Shown: one piece after another, positions 43,628 to 55,161 of the stretch
Position numbering within the stretch: the first letter of the stretch is position 1
Layout of the letters: every line of letters begins with the position of its first letter
NCBI GenBank assembly: GCA_963675135.1
Contig: OY776119.1
Coordinates: 68,689,727-68,753,726 of the forward strand
DNA length: 64,000 nucleotides
From: Galeopsis tetrahit
Lineage: Eukaryota > Streptophyta > Magnoliopsida > Lamiales > Lamiaceae
Direction of reading: 5' to 3'
The notes under the pieces: generated by a model
Seen by the model: only the letters and a program-made list of their open reading frames with translations
The model's database searches: none
What the model was told of the DNA's origin: nothing
Position numbers and translations under genes: made by a program

Positions 43628-44784
43628 ATGTCTGAACTAGATCTATCTGCTGCCGTGTTCGAAGCGAACTTAGTGGATAACCCGAGGGAATGGTGGGTAG
43701 ACACTGGTGCTATCCATCATATCTATTCAAACAAGGAGATGTTCTCATCCTACCAAGCAATCAATGACAGAAAACTCTTCATGGGAAACTCTGCTACATC
43801 GAACGTGGTCAGATTTGGGAGAGTGGTATTGAAAATGACCTCAGGAAAAGAACTAACTCTTGTCGATGTGCTGCATGTCCCAGACGTTCGAAAGAACGTA
43901 GTCTCCGGCCCATTGTTGAACAAAGCTAGATTTAAATTAGTTTTTGAAGTTTATAAATTTGTACTGACCAAATGTAGTCAATTTATTGGGAAAGGGTACC
44001 TTGAGAAGGGTCTTTTCAAAATGAATGTACTAATTGTCAAGCGTGACATTAAACACAGTATTAATAATAATGATATTAATTACTTGCTAGAGTGTTCTAA
44101 TTGATGGAATGGTAGATTAGGACATGTAAATCAAAATGCCCTAAAACGTTTATTGGATTTAGATTTACTGCTCAAAATGGAATTTAATTCACAAAAGTGT
44201 GAGATCTGTGTTGAGGCAAAAATGGCCAAATCAGCATTCAATTCAGTGGAAATAAGTACTACACCTTTAGAACTTATTCATACAAATATATGTGATTTAA
44301 AGTTTGTGCAAGCTAAATGTGGTAAAAATTACTTCATAACGTTTATTGATTATTGCACAAGATACTGTTATGTATACCTCTTGAAGAGCAAAGACGAAGC
44401 AATTGAAGCTTATAAGAATGAGGCCGAAAATCAACTTAGTAAGCGAATCAAAATGATTCGAAGTGATAGAGGTGGAGCATATGTAGCACCGTTTGAAGAA
44501 TTTTGCTCCCAAAATAGCATCATTCATCAAACGACTCCATACCCACCTCAATCAAATGGCGTTGCAAAAAGCAAGAATAGAACTCTGAAAGAGATGATGA
44601 ACACTATGCTGATTAGTTCGGGCTTACCCCAGAACATGTGGGGGAAAGCCATACTTTCAGCCAACTATATTCTTAATAAGTTGCCACACAAGAAATTGGA
44701 TAAAACTCCATATGAATTATGGAAGGGTAGAATCCCATCCTATAATTACCTTAAAGTGTAGGGGTGTCTGACTAAGGTTGAAGT
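43628..44784 (+). pseudogene. Old Copia protease and integrase
   Basis: Protease WWVDTGAIHHIYSN (43690-43731), the pre-integrase segment (NGRLGHVNQNALKRLL, preceded by a TGA where a W is expected), then the integrase core: D in ELIHTNICDLKF, D in MIRSDRGGAYV, E expected in PPQSNGVAKSKNRT but altered to K (usual GVAERKNRT), so the catalytic triad is lost. A TAG at 44759-44761 replaces W of WGC. Right after TKVEV the LINE begins. Confidence 0.85.
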
Positions 44785-47779
44785 ACACACTGATCAGAAC
44801 GAATTGTTGTTGAGTGTTCCCTCGGTTGAAGAGATTCGGCGTGCAGTCTTTGGAATGGATGCTTCGAGCGCTCCGGGACCTGATGGTTTTGGGGGATCCT
44901 TCTTTCAAAGTTGTTGGGACATTGTGGATCATGATGTGATAGCTGCTGTCAGACACTATTTCACTAGTAGACTTCTGCCACCTGGACTGAATTTGTGCTT
45001 CATGACATTGATTCCTAAGATAGAGGGAGCCACTAGGGTGGAGGAGTTTAGACCGATTGTGATGGGTAATTTCATCTTCAAAGTCATGACCAGGGTTTTG
45101 TCATCGAGACTGGGTACTTTCATCAGCGGTTGTGTTTCTACTTATCAGTTTGGGTTTGTTCCAGGTAAGCGAATCCACACGTGTATTGCACTAGCCTCAG
45201 ATGCAATTAATACACTGGACTATCCGAGGATCCGTGGGTATATGGCGCTGAAGGTGGACATGATTAAGGCCTTCGACACGATCTCCTAACAGTTTTTGGA
45301 GGCGGTTTTGGCTAGGATGGGGTTCAGAGAAGACTTCATTTCCATGGTCCGGGGAGTTCTAGACTTAGCTAGGATCTCGATTCTCATTAATGGGGAGCCG
45401 AAAGGTTACTTTTCTTGTACGAGGGGTGTCCGTCAGGGTGATCCTTTGTCTCCTTTATTGTTCTGTATTGCGGAAGAGGCTCTTGGAAGATGGATCGATT
45501 GGGAGACAGACAGAGGTAGACTCCAGCCCATTCGTAATGTTCCTCGCTACCTCTTCTACGTTGATGACATCATGATATTCTTACGGGCCACAAAGGCTAA
45601 CGTCAGGAACCTACATTCCATCTTGCAAGGGTATGGGCGATTGTCGGGTCAGATCTACAGTCCTCCGAAGTCTAGGGTGTTCTTTGGGAGAGCCGTACCT
45701 CAAAGGCTGCGTCGTAGGACATTCAGGATTACTGGCATTACGGAGGGCTCACTCCCCTTCACATACCTAGGGGTTCCAATCTTCCGTGGCAGTCCAAGGA
45801 AAGTGCATTTACAGCCAGTTGCAGATTCTGTCATAGCTAACTTTAGTAGGTGGAAGGGTAGCACTTTGTCCCTTGCCAGTTGTCGTTGCCTGATTAACTC
45901 AGTCATCACAGCCTCTTTAGTACATTCGATGATGGTCTACAAATGGCCCAATTCTTTGCTACGACAGGTGGAGTCGGCTATGAGGAACTTCCTTTGGAAG
46001 GGGGATGTGAACCGCAAGAATGGGGCTTGTTCGGTTTCTTGGCAGCGGGCCTGTGCCCCTTTGGGGGAAGGAGGACTTGGGGTTCGTTCTATCCGACTAG
46101 CGAATGCCTCGTTTCTCTGTAAGCTGAGCTAAGATATTCTTCAGAACAAATCGCAAGATACGGAGCTCCTGCATCGAAGGCACTTTAATTCAGAGCACAG
46201 GCTGAGACCTTATGGTAGAGTATCTTCTATTGGACCGAGCCTTCGTCCGCATGATACAAGACTTAGAGATGGTTCGAGGTGGCTGATCAGCAGTGAATCC
46301 CGTGTCAGCTTTTGGCCTGACAATTGGCTCAGTTATACTATCTTTGAGAGGATGGGTCTGCCTGACTGGTTCGCTCTACCCTCACTTCCACGGTTGGGGA
46401 TATTTTCTATGATAATTATTGGCATTTCCCGAGGTGCTTTATCATGAGATTTACGGAGATTGTAAGGGATATCCTACAGATCACGGTGCTTAGGGGACCT
46501 GACAAACGTATTTGGTAGGGTTCTCTTTCAGGGGAACTCTCCTCCAGCATGGCATATGATTTGCTCAGGTCACCCTTGCCCAGGCTTGGTTGGGCATCAT
46601 GGATTTGGGGCACCTTTATGCCCATGTGTCTCTCCACTGCGATTTGGAGAGCGGTTTGGGGCAAACTACCCACGGCGGATTGGCTCTCGTCTTTTGGGAT
46701 TCAGGGTCCATCGATTTGTGTGTTATGCCGCAGGGATTCTGAGTCGCTCGACCATCTGCTTGCCCATTGTCCGTTCACATTGGAGATTCTGCGCAGCTTG
46801 GCTCACATGTTTGGGGTCACGATTCACACAGGGGTCAGCTTCCTAGACATCTTTCTTCAGGCCACTAGAGTTCGATTGGGTCCGCAGTATTTGGAGTTGT
46901 GGAGGGCGGGCTTCATCACTGCTATTTGGGTCGTTTGGATTCTGCGGAACAGGGTGATATTCGATGGAGTTTTGCCCTCTATTAGGAGATGTATGGCTCA
47001 GATCATTTCAAGTATCAGGGAGGCCAACAGCATAGCTAGTGGATATTCAGACGACACGGTTCGGGATCTACTAATTGCTAGGGCTCTTGGTGTTTCGAGT
47101 AGATACAGGCCAACGAGACACGATTCATCTGTGATTTGGTTGCCGCCTGATCCAGGTTGGTACAAGGTTAACACAGACGGTAGTGCCTCTTCTTCCCCAG
47201 GTAGTCTACATGCGGGGGCGGTCTTCAGGACCTTTAGGGGTTTTTTCGTGGATGCGGTCGCTACTAAGGTGGGTTGGGGCCTCCCTCTTGAGGCTGAGTT
47301 GGCAGTGGTACTTATGGCCATCAAGTATGCACATGATCAGGGATGGCACTTCCTTTGGATTGAGTCGGACTCGACACTCACGATTGACACTTTTGTGAGC
47401 ACCAATCCCTCTATTCCTTGGCGTCTGCAAGGCCTTTGGAGTCAGATCCATCCTCTTACGCATGACATGCACATCAAATACTCACACGTGTTCAGAGAGG
47501 CCAACTAGGCAGTGGATGCTGTGGCCAAAACTGGCCTTGACTGTGTCTGGAGAGGCTACCCCCCAGATTTTTTACTCTCATTTCTGCATAATGATTTACA
47601 TACTATTTTCTATAGACATTGACTTTTAGAGGAGTGTACCTTTTTCCTTGACCTGGGTTTTATCCCTAAGGAGGGTTTTCCCAGGCAAGGTATTAATGGC
47701 ACTCCGGCCTCTGGCTCGACCTGTGAGCTTATGGTCCTAGGTTTTCTTTTCTTTTATATGATCTACCTTTTATTGTCCA
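44785..47779 (+). mobile_element. 5'-truncated L1-type LINE inserted in the Copia element
   Basis: Copia integrase reads ...GCLTKVEV before it and KISKNGTKTVDCIFVGY after it, so the LINE splits one protein. The LINE starts inside ORF2 reverse transcriptase and ends with a 3' tail (47628-47775) matching the tail of the ORF1-only LINE at 8625-8733. Endonuclease is missing (5' truncation, usual for LINEs). A short A-rich stretch follows ttttattgtcc. Exact ends are within about 10 bp. Confidence 0.88.
44804..47612 (+). pseudogene. LINE ORF2: reverse transcriptase, zf-RVT, RNase H
   Basis: Reverse transcriptase: EIRRAVFGMDASSAPGPDGF, EFRPIVMGNFIFKVMTRVL, QFGFVPGKRIHTC, VDMIKAFDTIS; then a TAA at 45287-45289 where W is expected; GVRQGDPLSPLLFCIAEEAL; the catalytic box FYVDDIMIF (V where A is usual). 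A TAG/TAA near 46130 follows FLCKLS. Next a zf-RVT region (46549-46840: AIWRAVWGKLPTADWL, CVLCRRDSESLDHLLAHC), then an RVT_3 RNase H (47150-47520: WYKVNTDGSASSSPG, LEAELAVVLMAIKYA, WIESDSTLTIDTF, FREAN-stop-AVDAVAKTG). At least four stops mean the copy is dead. Confidence 0.87.
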
Positions 47780-48918
47780 AAATAAGTAAAAATGGGACAA
47801 AAACGGTCGATTGCATCTTCGTTGGGTATGCACATAATAGTAATGCATATCGATTTCTGGTTCACAAATCAAACGTTTCGGAGATGAACGTAGGAATGAC
47901 TATTGAGTCAAGAAATGTTGTGCTCTTAGAGAACATATTCCCTAAGAATCAAAGGGAAGAAGTAAGTTCACATAAGAGAACTTATGAAACTGCAATTGGT
48001 TCACCAGAGGTTAATGCGGAACCTAAGGTTGATGAAGAACCAAGACGCAGTAAAAGGGCCATAAAGGAAAAGTCGTTTGGGTCAGATTTTCTATCATACA
48101 TGATGGAAAATGAACCTCGGACAGTTCAAGAGGCATTATCTAGTCCAGATGCTCCTCTCTGGAAAGAGGCTATAAACAGCGAAATTGAGTCTATCATGCA
48201 CAATCATACTTAGGAGATAGTTGATCTTCCACCAGGTTGTAAAACTTTAGGATGCAAATGGATCCTAAAGAGAAAGTATAAGGCTGATGGATAAATTGAT
48301 AAGTACAAAACTCGTTTAGTAGCAAAAGGGTTAAAACAAAAGGAGGGATACGACTTCTTCGACACGTACTCTCCTGTAACGAGAATTACATCCATTAGAG
48401 TGCTCATTGCTTTTACAGCATTGCACAAGCTTGAGATACACAAAATGGATGTAAAAACAACATTCCTAAATGGGGAATTAGATGAGAAGATATACATGGA
48501 ACAACCTGAAGGGTTTGTTATACCTGGCTAGGAGAACAAAGTGTGCAAACTTGTTAAGTCCTTGTACGGACTAAAACAAGCACCTCTTCAATGGCATGCG
48601 GAATTTGATACAGTGATGTTATCAAATGGCTTCAAAACGAATGAGTGTGACAAATGTGTTAACATTAAGGGCACACATGAAGAATATGTGATAGTATATA
48701 TGTACGTAGATGACATGTTAATAACGGGAAGCAATCATGATATAATCATGAAAATTAAGAACATATTGAAATGAAATTTTAACATGAAAGATATAGGTTT
48801 AGCAGACGTCATACTAGGGATAAAGATCTCTAGAACTTCTGACGGAATTGTCCTAACACAAGCTTATTATGTTGAGAATGTGCTTAGAAAATTTGATGTC
48901 TTTGACGTTCCCCGACGT
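47780..48918 (+). pseudogene. Old Copia: integrase end and reverse transcriptase, truncated
   Basis: The frame resumes after the LINE: GTKTVDCIFVGYAHNSNAYRF, SKRAIKEKSFGSDF, EALSSPDAPLWKEAI; then reverse transcriptase GCKWILKRKYKADG-stop, LVAKGLKQKEGYDFFDTYSPV, IHKMDVKTTFLNGEL, SLYGLKQAPLQW, VIVYMYVDDMLITGS, DVILGIKISRT. At least four in-frame stops (about 48211, 48292, 48529, 48772). It breaks off at KFDVFDVP where the SIRE-like LTR begins. RNase H and the 3' LTR presumably lie beyond the window. Confidence 0.85.
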
Positions 48919-50650
48919 TGGTCCTGAAAGGAGTATATAACAAGTGTATTGGGGGGGGGGGATACACTTGTATGCAAATCTTTTTGAACTTTAACCAAAC
49001 TGGTTTCAGCAAGGTTGTCCTGGACAACTCTTTTGATATGATTAACTCTTAAAAGATAATAAATCTACTAAGTACTATTGAGTACTTAGTTGAATAACTA
49101 TCTAAATGAGTTAAATGTGCGGAATAGTGGTTGACCCTTTAGTTTAAACTCTTTTTAAGTTCTGAAATCTTCTTAACACGTAAACTGTTTTCAGGGAACT
49201 TGTCCAAAGCAGTTTTGCACAGTCTTAAGTATATGTCTTTGAAACGTCAGTTTGTGTGTTGTGTATGTATGTGTTGTTTGTATGAAAGTACTTGAATGTA
49301 AATCAACACAAGAGTTATAGTGGTTCAGAGACTCAAGCTCCTACATCCACTTTCCCTGATTTAACAGGATAATTCCTTCACTCTTGAAATTACTTGTTTT
49401 ATAGTGCCAATGTGCACTTGATCAACCACACCACTCCTTGGTGCCTTGATCCCTAGGATATCAGAGTCCTAGTACTTTCTCTCAACTCATAATTGAACTG
49501 TTAATTCCTACCACTTCTACTACAACAACCTTCTATCTCTCTTTTGGAAAGGTATAAGGGTTGATGTTGGTTCCAACTAGTTTGAGATATCCTTTACAAT
49601 GAGCTCAGTGTAAAAGGATAGGATATCTCTCTAAGCTTGTATGAATATACAATGAAGAATAGCTTAGAAGAAGTGTTCTTTGAAAGCTTGAAGGCTTTGA
49701 GTATCCTTAAGATCTCAGGATTGTTGGTTCAGTTCTATGCTTGCTGGATTCTGTTGGATGTTAAACACTTTTCCCTTTCAATGGTTTCCACACTTCTGTA
49801 TTTATAAAACAATTTGAGGATTTGTCCGTTGGAAAGACAACCTCAATTGTCTATATTTGTCTTCCTTGAACTCTGCAGCTGGAAGACAGTTTCTTGATAG
49901 TGACATGTCCTTAATTTGGGAAGTAAACGACTGTGAGCACTTTGTCTTGACTTTGAAGCACTCTTCCCAATGTCTGACTCCAAGATTCACTTGATCAAAC
50001 ATGGACATCACTTCTGATTATTGGTCCTATGATAAGGACAACGTTCCTTATCACTTGGATAGTTCTGCTTATCAGAATCAACAGAGTTTTCTTATCAGCA
50101 ATGTTGGCTTTGCTCTTTAGATGACTTGGCTCTTTCTCTTTCCATGGATATCTCTTGATGGTCTTTGAGCATTCATGGCTTTAGATCAGTAGTATTGACC
50201 TCATCAACACAGTTGGGCTTGTCTTGAGATTTTACTTATTCAAGTGTGCTGAGTCATTTCTGCTGTTCAATCCTTCTAAGCTTTGACATATGCTTCAGTA
50301 GACTTGGTCTTGATGATGCATTCAATTCAAATGATTTTCAGATAGGTTGTAATATAACTAAGCTGACTTGATCAACACAGTTGTCCATAGGGTGCTTTCA
50401 GCAGACTTAAGGTCAATTTGATTCTGAGCTTTGAGGGGACTTGATTCTTGTGATCTTCTAAGAATGTGTTCCCCCTCAACTTGTGCATCTAATATTCTAA
50501 GAGCTACCTAACATTCCAACTTCTCAACTAGCCTTAAGCTACATGTTCTAACATTCCTAGAACATGTTCATTCAATACTTGACTTAATTATTTGGCATGT
50601 CTTAAGGGGTTTTGGTATCTTAATCAAAACTTCTCATTTTATTCCCAACA
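48919..50650 (-). repeat. 3' LTR of the SIRE-like element
   Basis: It starts TGTTGGGAATAAAA on the minus strand right after the polypurine tract and ends at 48919 (...CAGGACCA). The length is 1732 bp with TG..CA ends. The segment 'aagagttatagtggttcagagac' (49311-49333) is typical of plant Copia LTR leaders. The flanking five bases gacgt (48914-48918) should recur at the far end, outside the window. A G-run of 12 lies at 48950-48961. Confidence 0.65.
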
Positions 50651-51171
50651 ATTTCCCCCTTTTTGATGATGCCAAAACCTATACATTTTATGCAAAGGTG
50701 AATTGACTGCACTTATTACATATATCTTCACTAGATGTGACTAAGGTCAAATTTCCTGAAAAAACATGTTAGTGTACTCATAGTTTAAGTGCATATATGT
50801 TTAAGCCAGGCAAGTTGAGACAATGAGATGTTATCTCTTGATTCACAGAATATTCAACTATCATTTATAAAATCATGGATCATTACAAGCATGATGATAA
50901 TTAAACAAACTTATCAGAGCATGAATCAGAGCAATTACATATCATTTGATCAGAGCAAAACAAACAAGAAAATATATGATCAGAACAAGAAAATAACTGA
51001 GACAACTCATGATCAGAACAAACAAAACATGTGATCATTGCACAACATGAATCAGCAGATTTTGAACATTTTCAGCAGAGATGGCCAAATCAACAATATC
51101 AGCAGCCAAGAGCAAGTACTCATCCAATTCAGCACTTAAGGTATTTAAGGGTCAGGAGGACTTAGCCAGTT

Positions 51172-52293
51172 TCAGAGATTGTCTTCAGAAGGTGGCACCA
51201 TTCCATATTGTGCCCAGACTCTCTTCTTTAGCTCCATAGCCTCTTGGTTTGTTCCCTTAGGTTCAAGCACCATCATATCCAGCTTCAGGATCTCGAAGAA
51301 CTCTTGGAAAATCTTTGATTGGTCAATGAAACCATCTATCTTGGGAGGCATGTAGATGATTGTCTTAGGGGCATTGAACTCAATTCTTGCCATGTCTGTA
51401 GCTGCAAGAAGTTGCTAATAGAGTTCCCTATGATAGTCAATCATGAACTGAGTGAAAGTGGAGTTGCGATCTTCCTCATTCCATCTGCCTATGACATAGT
51501 AATCATAGACAAACTCCCTCTTGGCCTCTTCCCAGTTGTCATTCAGCTGGATTGGAACCCATTTATCTATGTGAGGATATTTGGTGTCCATCTTGATCAG
51601 CAGCTGAGGCTTCATTTTGCTGTAAGTGGCCCTCTTCCTTCTTGGCTTCTGAAAGTCTGCTATTCTCTTATCTCTAACCCTGTTGTCTTCCATTATCTGA
51701 TCCATTTTCTCCTGAGCTCTCATCATGGCCAACTTTTGCTAAGTTTCAGCATCTTTGCCATATCCTTCCTCAAAGAGCTTAGATGGATCATTTGCCATCA
51801 CTGTGCTCTTCTTCTTTGGTTCTGCTCCAAAACCTTCTTCAAACAGTATTTCTACATCCTCTTGAGCTTCAGCAGTCTTGGCAGTTTCAGTAGCTTTGAC
51901 AATCTCAGCAGATTTGTCTTCTTCATCATTCTTTTCTGTTTCAGGAGTTTTGGCCTTCTTTGAGGCGGGCTCTTCAACTATTCTGAACTCAACATGAAGT
52001 TCTAAACTGTTGGGAAAATCAGTAAATGTTTCTGCTTTTCTCTTCTTTCCCTTAGCTTTCTTGATTTGCCCTCTAGTCTGGACTCCTTCAGCAGATTTGT
52101 CTTGTCCTGATACTTCTCCTCCAGGCCTTTGCTGAAGTCTTGCACCTTCTTCTTGAGCTGATGCTACTGAATTTTTTAGAGCAATTGCCAGTTGCTCATC
52201 TTCATCCAAGTCTTCTAAATTTTGGACTGCTTTCCCTTTCCCTTTGGCTTCAAGCTCTTTGTCTTTTCCCTTGCTCCCCTCACCAATAGTCAA
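51172..52293 (-). pseudogene. Extra ORF of the SIRE-like element, two in-frame TAG codons
   Basis: One frame of 373 codons from ATG 52293 is interrupted only by TAG at 51739-51741 and 51415-51417, each followed by CAA. The first part is acidic and lysine-rich (KGKDKELEAKGKGKA, NLEDLDEDEQLAIALKNSVA), with a nuclear-localisation-like KKAKGKKRKAE. The later part is better structured (WVPIQLNDNWEEAKREFVYDYYVIGRW, TIIYMPPKIDGFIDQSKIFQEFFEI, ELKKRVWAQYGMVP). I recognise no domain. Its position between pol and the 3' LTR matches the 'envelope-like' ORF of SIRE elements, but nothing here shows a membrane protein. The TAGs may be CAG codons changed by C-to-T decay, or read-through sites. Confidence 0.6.
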
Positions 52294-52303
52294 GGTACCT
52301 TTT

Positions 52304-54045
52304 TGTTAGGGCTATACTGGCAAGTATGCTTTTAGTGCTACTTATGTATACAAACTGATTCTTGCACTTATAAATGAGAATAATATTTTTATCACTGGTT
52401 GCTTTAAATATAATGAATGTTAATTATTTATTGCATAAACGTTCAGATGTATTTTACATTGTAGACAATGTGGTGTGTAGAAGATCACAGAAGATCACAT
52501 TGTCAGTTCCTTGTATATAAGTACAATTGATTCACAACTTAGATGGAATTGAACAATCCATTGGTAGAAGTTGAGGTGTAAGACTCGGATTGGTTTATCT
52601 TGACCAAGAGATTACACTAGTGCATTATGATGTGCTGAATAGGACCTACAGAGAGGTAATTCTTCTAGACTGACTTAAGGAATGAAGAATTAGACCTCAG
52701 TGGTTGTTGATTTCTTAATCTCTGTCACTTAAATGGGATTGTCTGTAGTTAAGAAGTATTGCTTTGATTTATTATGGGTAAAGAATCAATTTGATTCAAT
52801 ACTTTGTATTTTGGGCAATATTATTAATTACATGACAGATTGCCAAAATTAATACAGAGAATCGTGTCTTGGAGTGTCAAGTTGATTATGTCCCCTTGGT
52901 GGGCTCAGAAGGTTTATCATATCAAATCTGATCAGTGGAATTTATTTCCGGTATGATAATAATGTTGAGCTGTCCTTACTCCGAGGAATAAAAGATATTG
53001 ATTAATTAAAGCATTCAGTAGCTTAAATTAATTGATGGACATTGAATCTTAAACACGGGAAATAATAACCGGGAGCCATATTTCGTAATATGGGTTAGGA
53101 TGGATAGTGCAATATTAATTCTATAGTGGAATGAATTAATGTTAATGGGCTGGAAAAATGTTGTGGCTCAATATTGATTTCTGGGCCCATTGGGAGGTCC
53201 AATCCTAATTCTCCTAAAGGCCCCTCAAGTAGCCCAATAAAAGTCTATTAATTAAGGTAATTAAAAGATAAGGATTAATTTTGTTGCAAGAAATTAGAGA
53301 GAGATATTTATGGAAAAAGATATATGGAAATAAGAGATTATTTCTATATTATTCCAAGATAAATTGACCGGTCAATTTTTCTTTCTTGTAAGAGAAGAAA
53401 CATAGATTCTCTCTTATAAAAGGAGAAGAAAAAAATTGGTACTCTTGAGACTAAGAAAAGAAAAAAAAAAGATCTGTAATTTTCGAAATTACAGTGTGTG
53501 CAACAAGAGAAAATTAATTCTTCCTTGAGAGTTAATAGTTCGTGAGATCTCCCACCGGGTCAACGGACTAGGACTTAGGGAATACTTGAGAAGGCAATTG
53601 GGTTGAAGTTGTTACTCTTCTCAACGATATCTCTCCGATTTAAAGGTAAACACGTAATCCCTTAGTTCCGCATGTTTAGGGATTTAATTATTTTACCGTA
53701 CATTCATTACATAAATTAGTTGATTTAATTTGTTTAAATTATGAAATTAGATTTGTGATAATTCATATTTAAATTACGTCTCAAATAGATCCGGGTAATT
53801 TTAAAGGAGTCTCAAAGGATTCCCGAGAGTCTCAAAAGATCCATAGGGCATCTCAAAAGATCCCCGGGAGTCTCAAAGGATTCCTAGCGTGATGGTCCAT
53901 AACCCACAAGTGCCAATAATTCCCCACAAAGGAGATGGGGAATGTGGTCCCATAATAATTTCCCACAAAGGAGTTGGGGACCACAAGAGTTGGGGACCAC
54001 ATTGTTGGGGGACTATTATTGGGTATTGGGATTAATTTCACAACA
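52304..54045 (+). repeat. Young Copia LTR 1
   Basis: TGTTAGGGCTATACTGG...TTTCACAACA, 1742 bp. It includes four imperfect ~27-bp repeats of 'gtctcaaa(a/g)gat(t)cc' at 53801-53887 and a ttataaaag TATA-like box at 53415-53423 followed by an agaa-rich leader. Confidence 0.88.
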
Positions 54046-54047
54046 GA

Positions 54048-54060
54048 TGGTATCAGAGCC
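54048..54060 (+). other. Copia primer binding site (tRNA-Met)
   Basis: TGGTATCAGAGCC two bases after the LTR is complementary to the 3' end of plant initiator tRNA-Met, the usual Copia primer. The same site lies at 61325-61337 in the second unit. Confidence 0.9.
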
Positions 54061-55161
54061 AAGGTTTTGGGCTCTGTAATTTAAATTGGAATTTAAATCT
54101 ATTTACATTAAATTGATATTTTGATGGTAGAATTGTTAGATCTTTTTTGCAGGTATCCAATTATCATGGTTTTAATGTATGTTTTAATTTATGTTGTTTG
54201 AATGTGGTTTTTAATCTGATTCGGTCAGATTTGTTTTTCCCGTTAGAAAATCCACGGGTAGATTAGATTATTTAATTTGTAATAGACTAGTCTAGATGTT
54301 AGATTTATTTTTTGTAAATAAATTGTAACGGATCAAAGACGAAGACCGTTGGACGGATTAATGAATCGGAGGCGCACTCGGACGACCAAGCCACACGGGC
54401 CGGTTGTGGGCGTGGCGTGATTTTTTTTTTGTTGCGGCCGTGGGAGTACGAATTTCTTGTTTCTTCAAAACGAGAAAATTAAACCATGATAATTGGACGT
54501 GTTTGCCTAATTTGTGTTTAATTTTGTTTTGTTATTATGCTATGATTATTTGTTAATTTTGCATGAGGATTCGTGAAAAACCTCAAGTTTAATAATTACT
54601 AAGTATGTTTTTTTAATCAAATTTATTTAAGATAATAAATTGATTAAATGGCCTCCATAATTTATTTATTTGCGAAGTCTTTTGGCTACGCATTGGCAAG
54701 CGCTTCTCTCCCTATCGGATAGGCCAAAGGATAAGTTCACATGAATAAATTCCTTTAAGGATGATTGTGGATTATTACTAGTGGCGGTATGACCCTCCCA
54801 TCGAGTGACTTATTCAAAACGAAATAATAGTCCTGTATTTAATTATGGTTATTACTTAGGTATAAAATTGATATATTAACTTCCCATCGGAGTCCCTGTC
54901 AATTTTATATGGCCAGATTAAAGCCAACTATTAATTTTGAATTAAAGGTTTGTAACTGCTTTGTTTGTAACCTGCTTAAATGTATTTGAGTAAACGTTCA
55001 CACTCATCGTGACTTGCTTAAATTGGTTTTAAGATGTTGACTGATGCATGTTTATATCGTTTTTTTGAGGTTTTTGATATAGTACATGTGATCAAATTAT
55101 GTGATAATTTTTGTGTTAATAGGATATTAATACAAATTGTATATTTTATTCTCAGTTCAGC

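Larger units (their letters stand above)
48919..52303 (-). mobile_element. SIRE-like LTR retrotransposon, 3' part, inserted in the old Copia
   Basis: On the minus strand: an ORF (52293-51172), a non-coding stretch with TGATCAGARCAA-like repeats (50661-51171), a polypurine tract AAAAAGGGGGAAAT (50651-50664) preceded by ggcatcatc, and an LTR (50650-48919). The layout, long LTR and extra ORF next to the 3' LTR resemble SIRE/Maximus Copia elements. The 5' part lies beyond the young Copia insertion at 52304 and is not visible, so the class is inferred. Confidence 0.65.

Noticed and set aside
53853..54062. 69-codon minus ORF, duplicated at 61130-61339
   Set aside because: It lies in the Copia LTR repeats, and its duplication only reflects the two LTRs.
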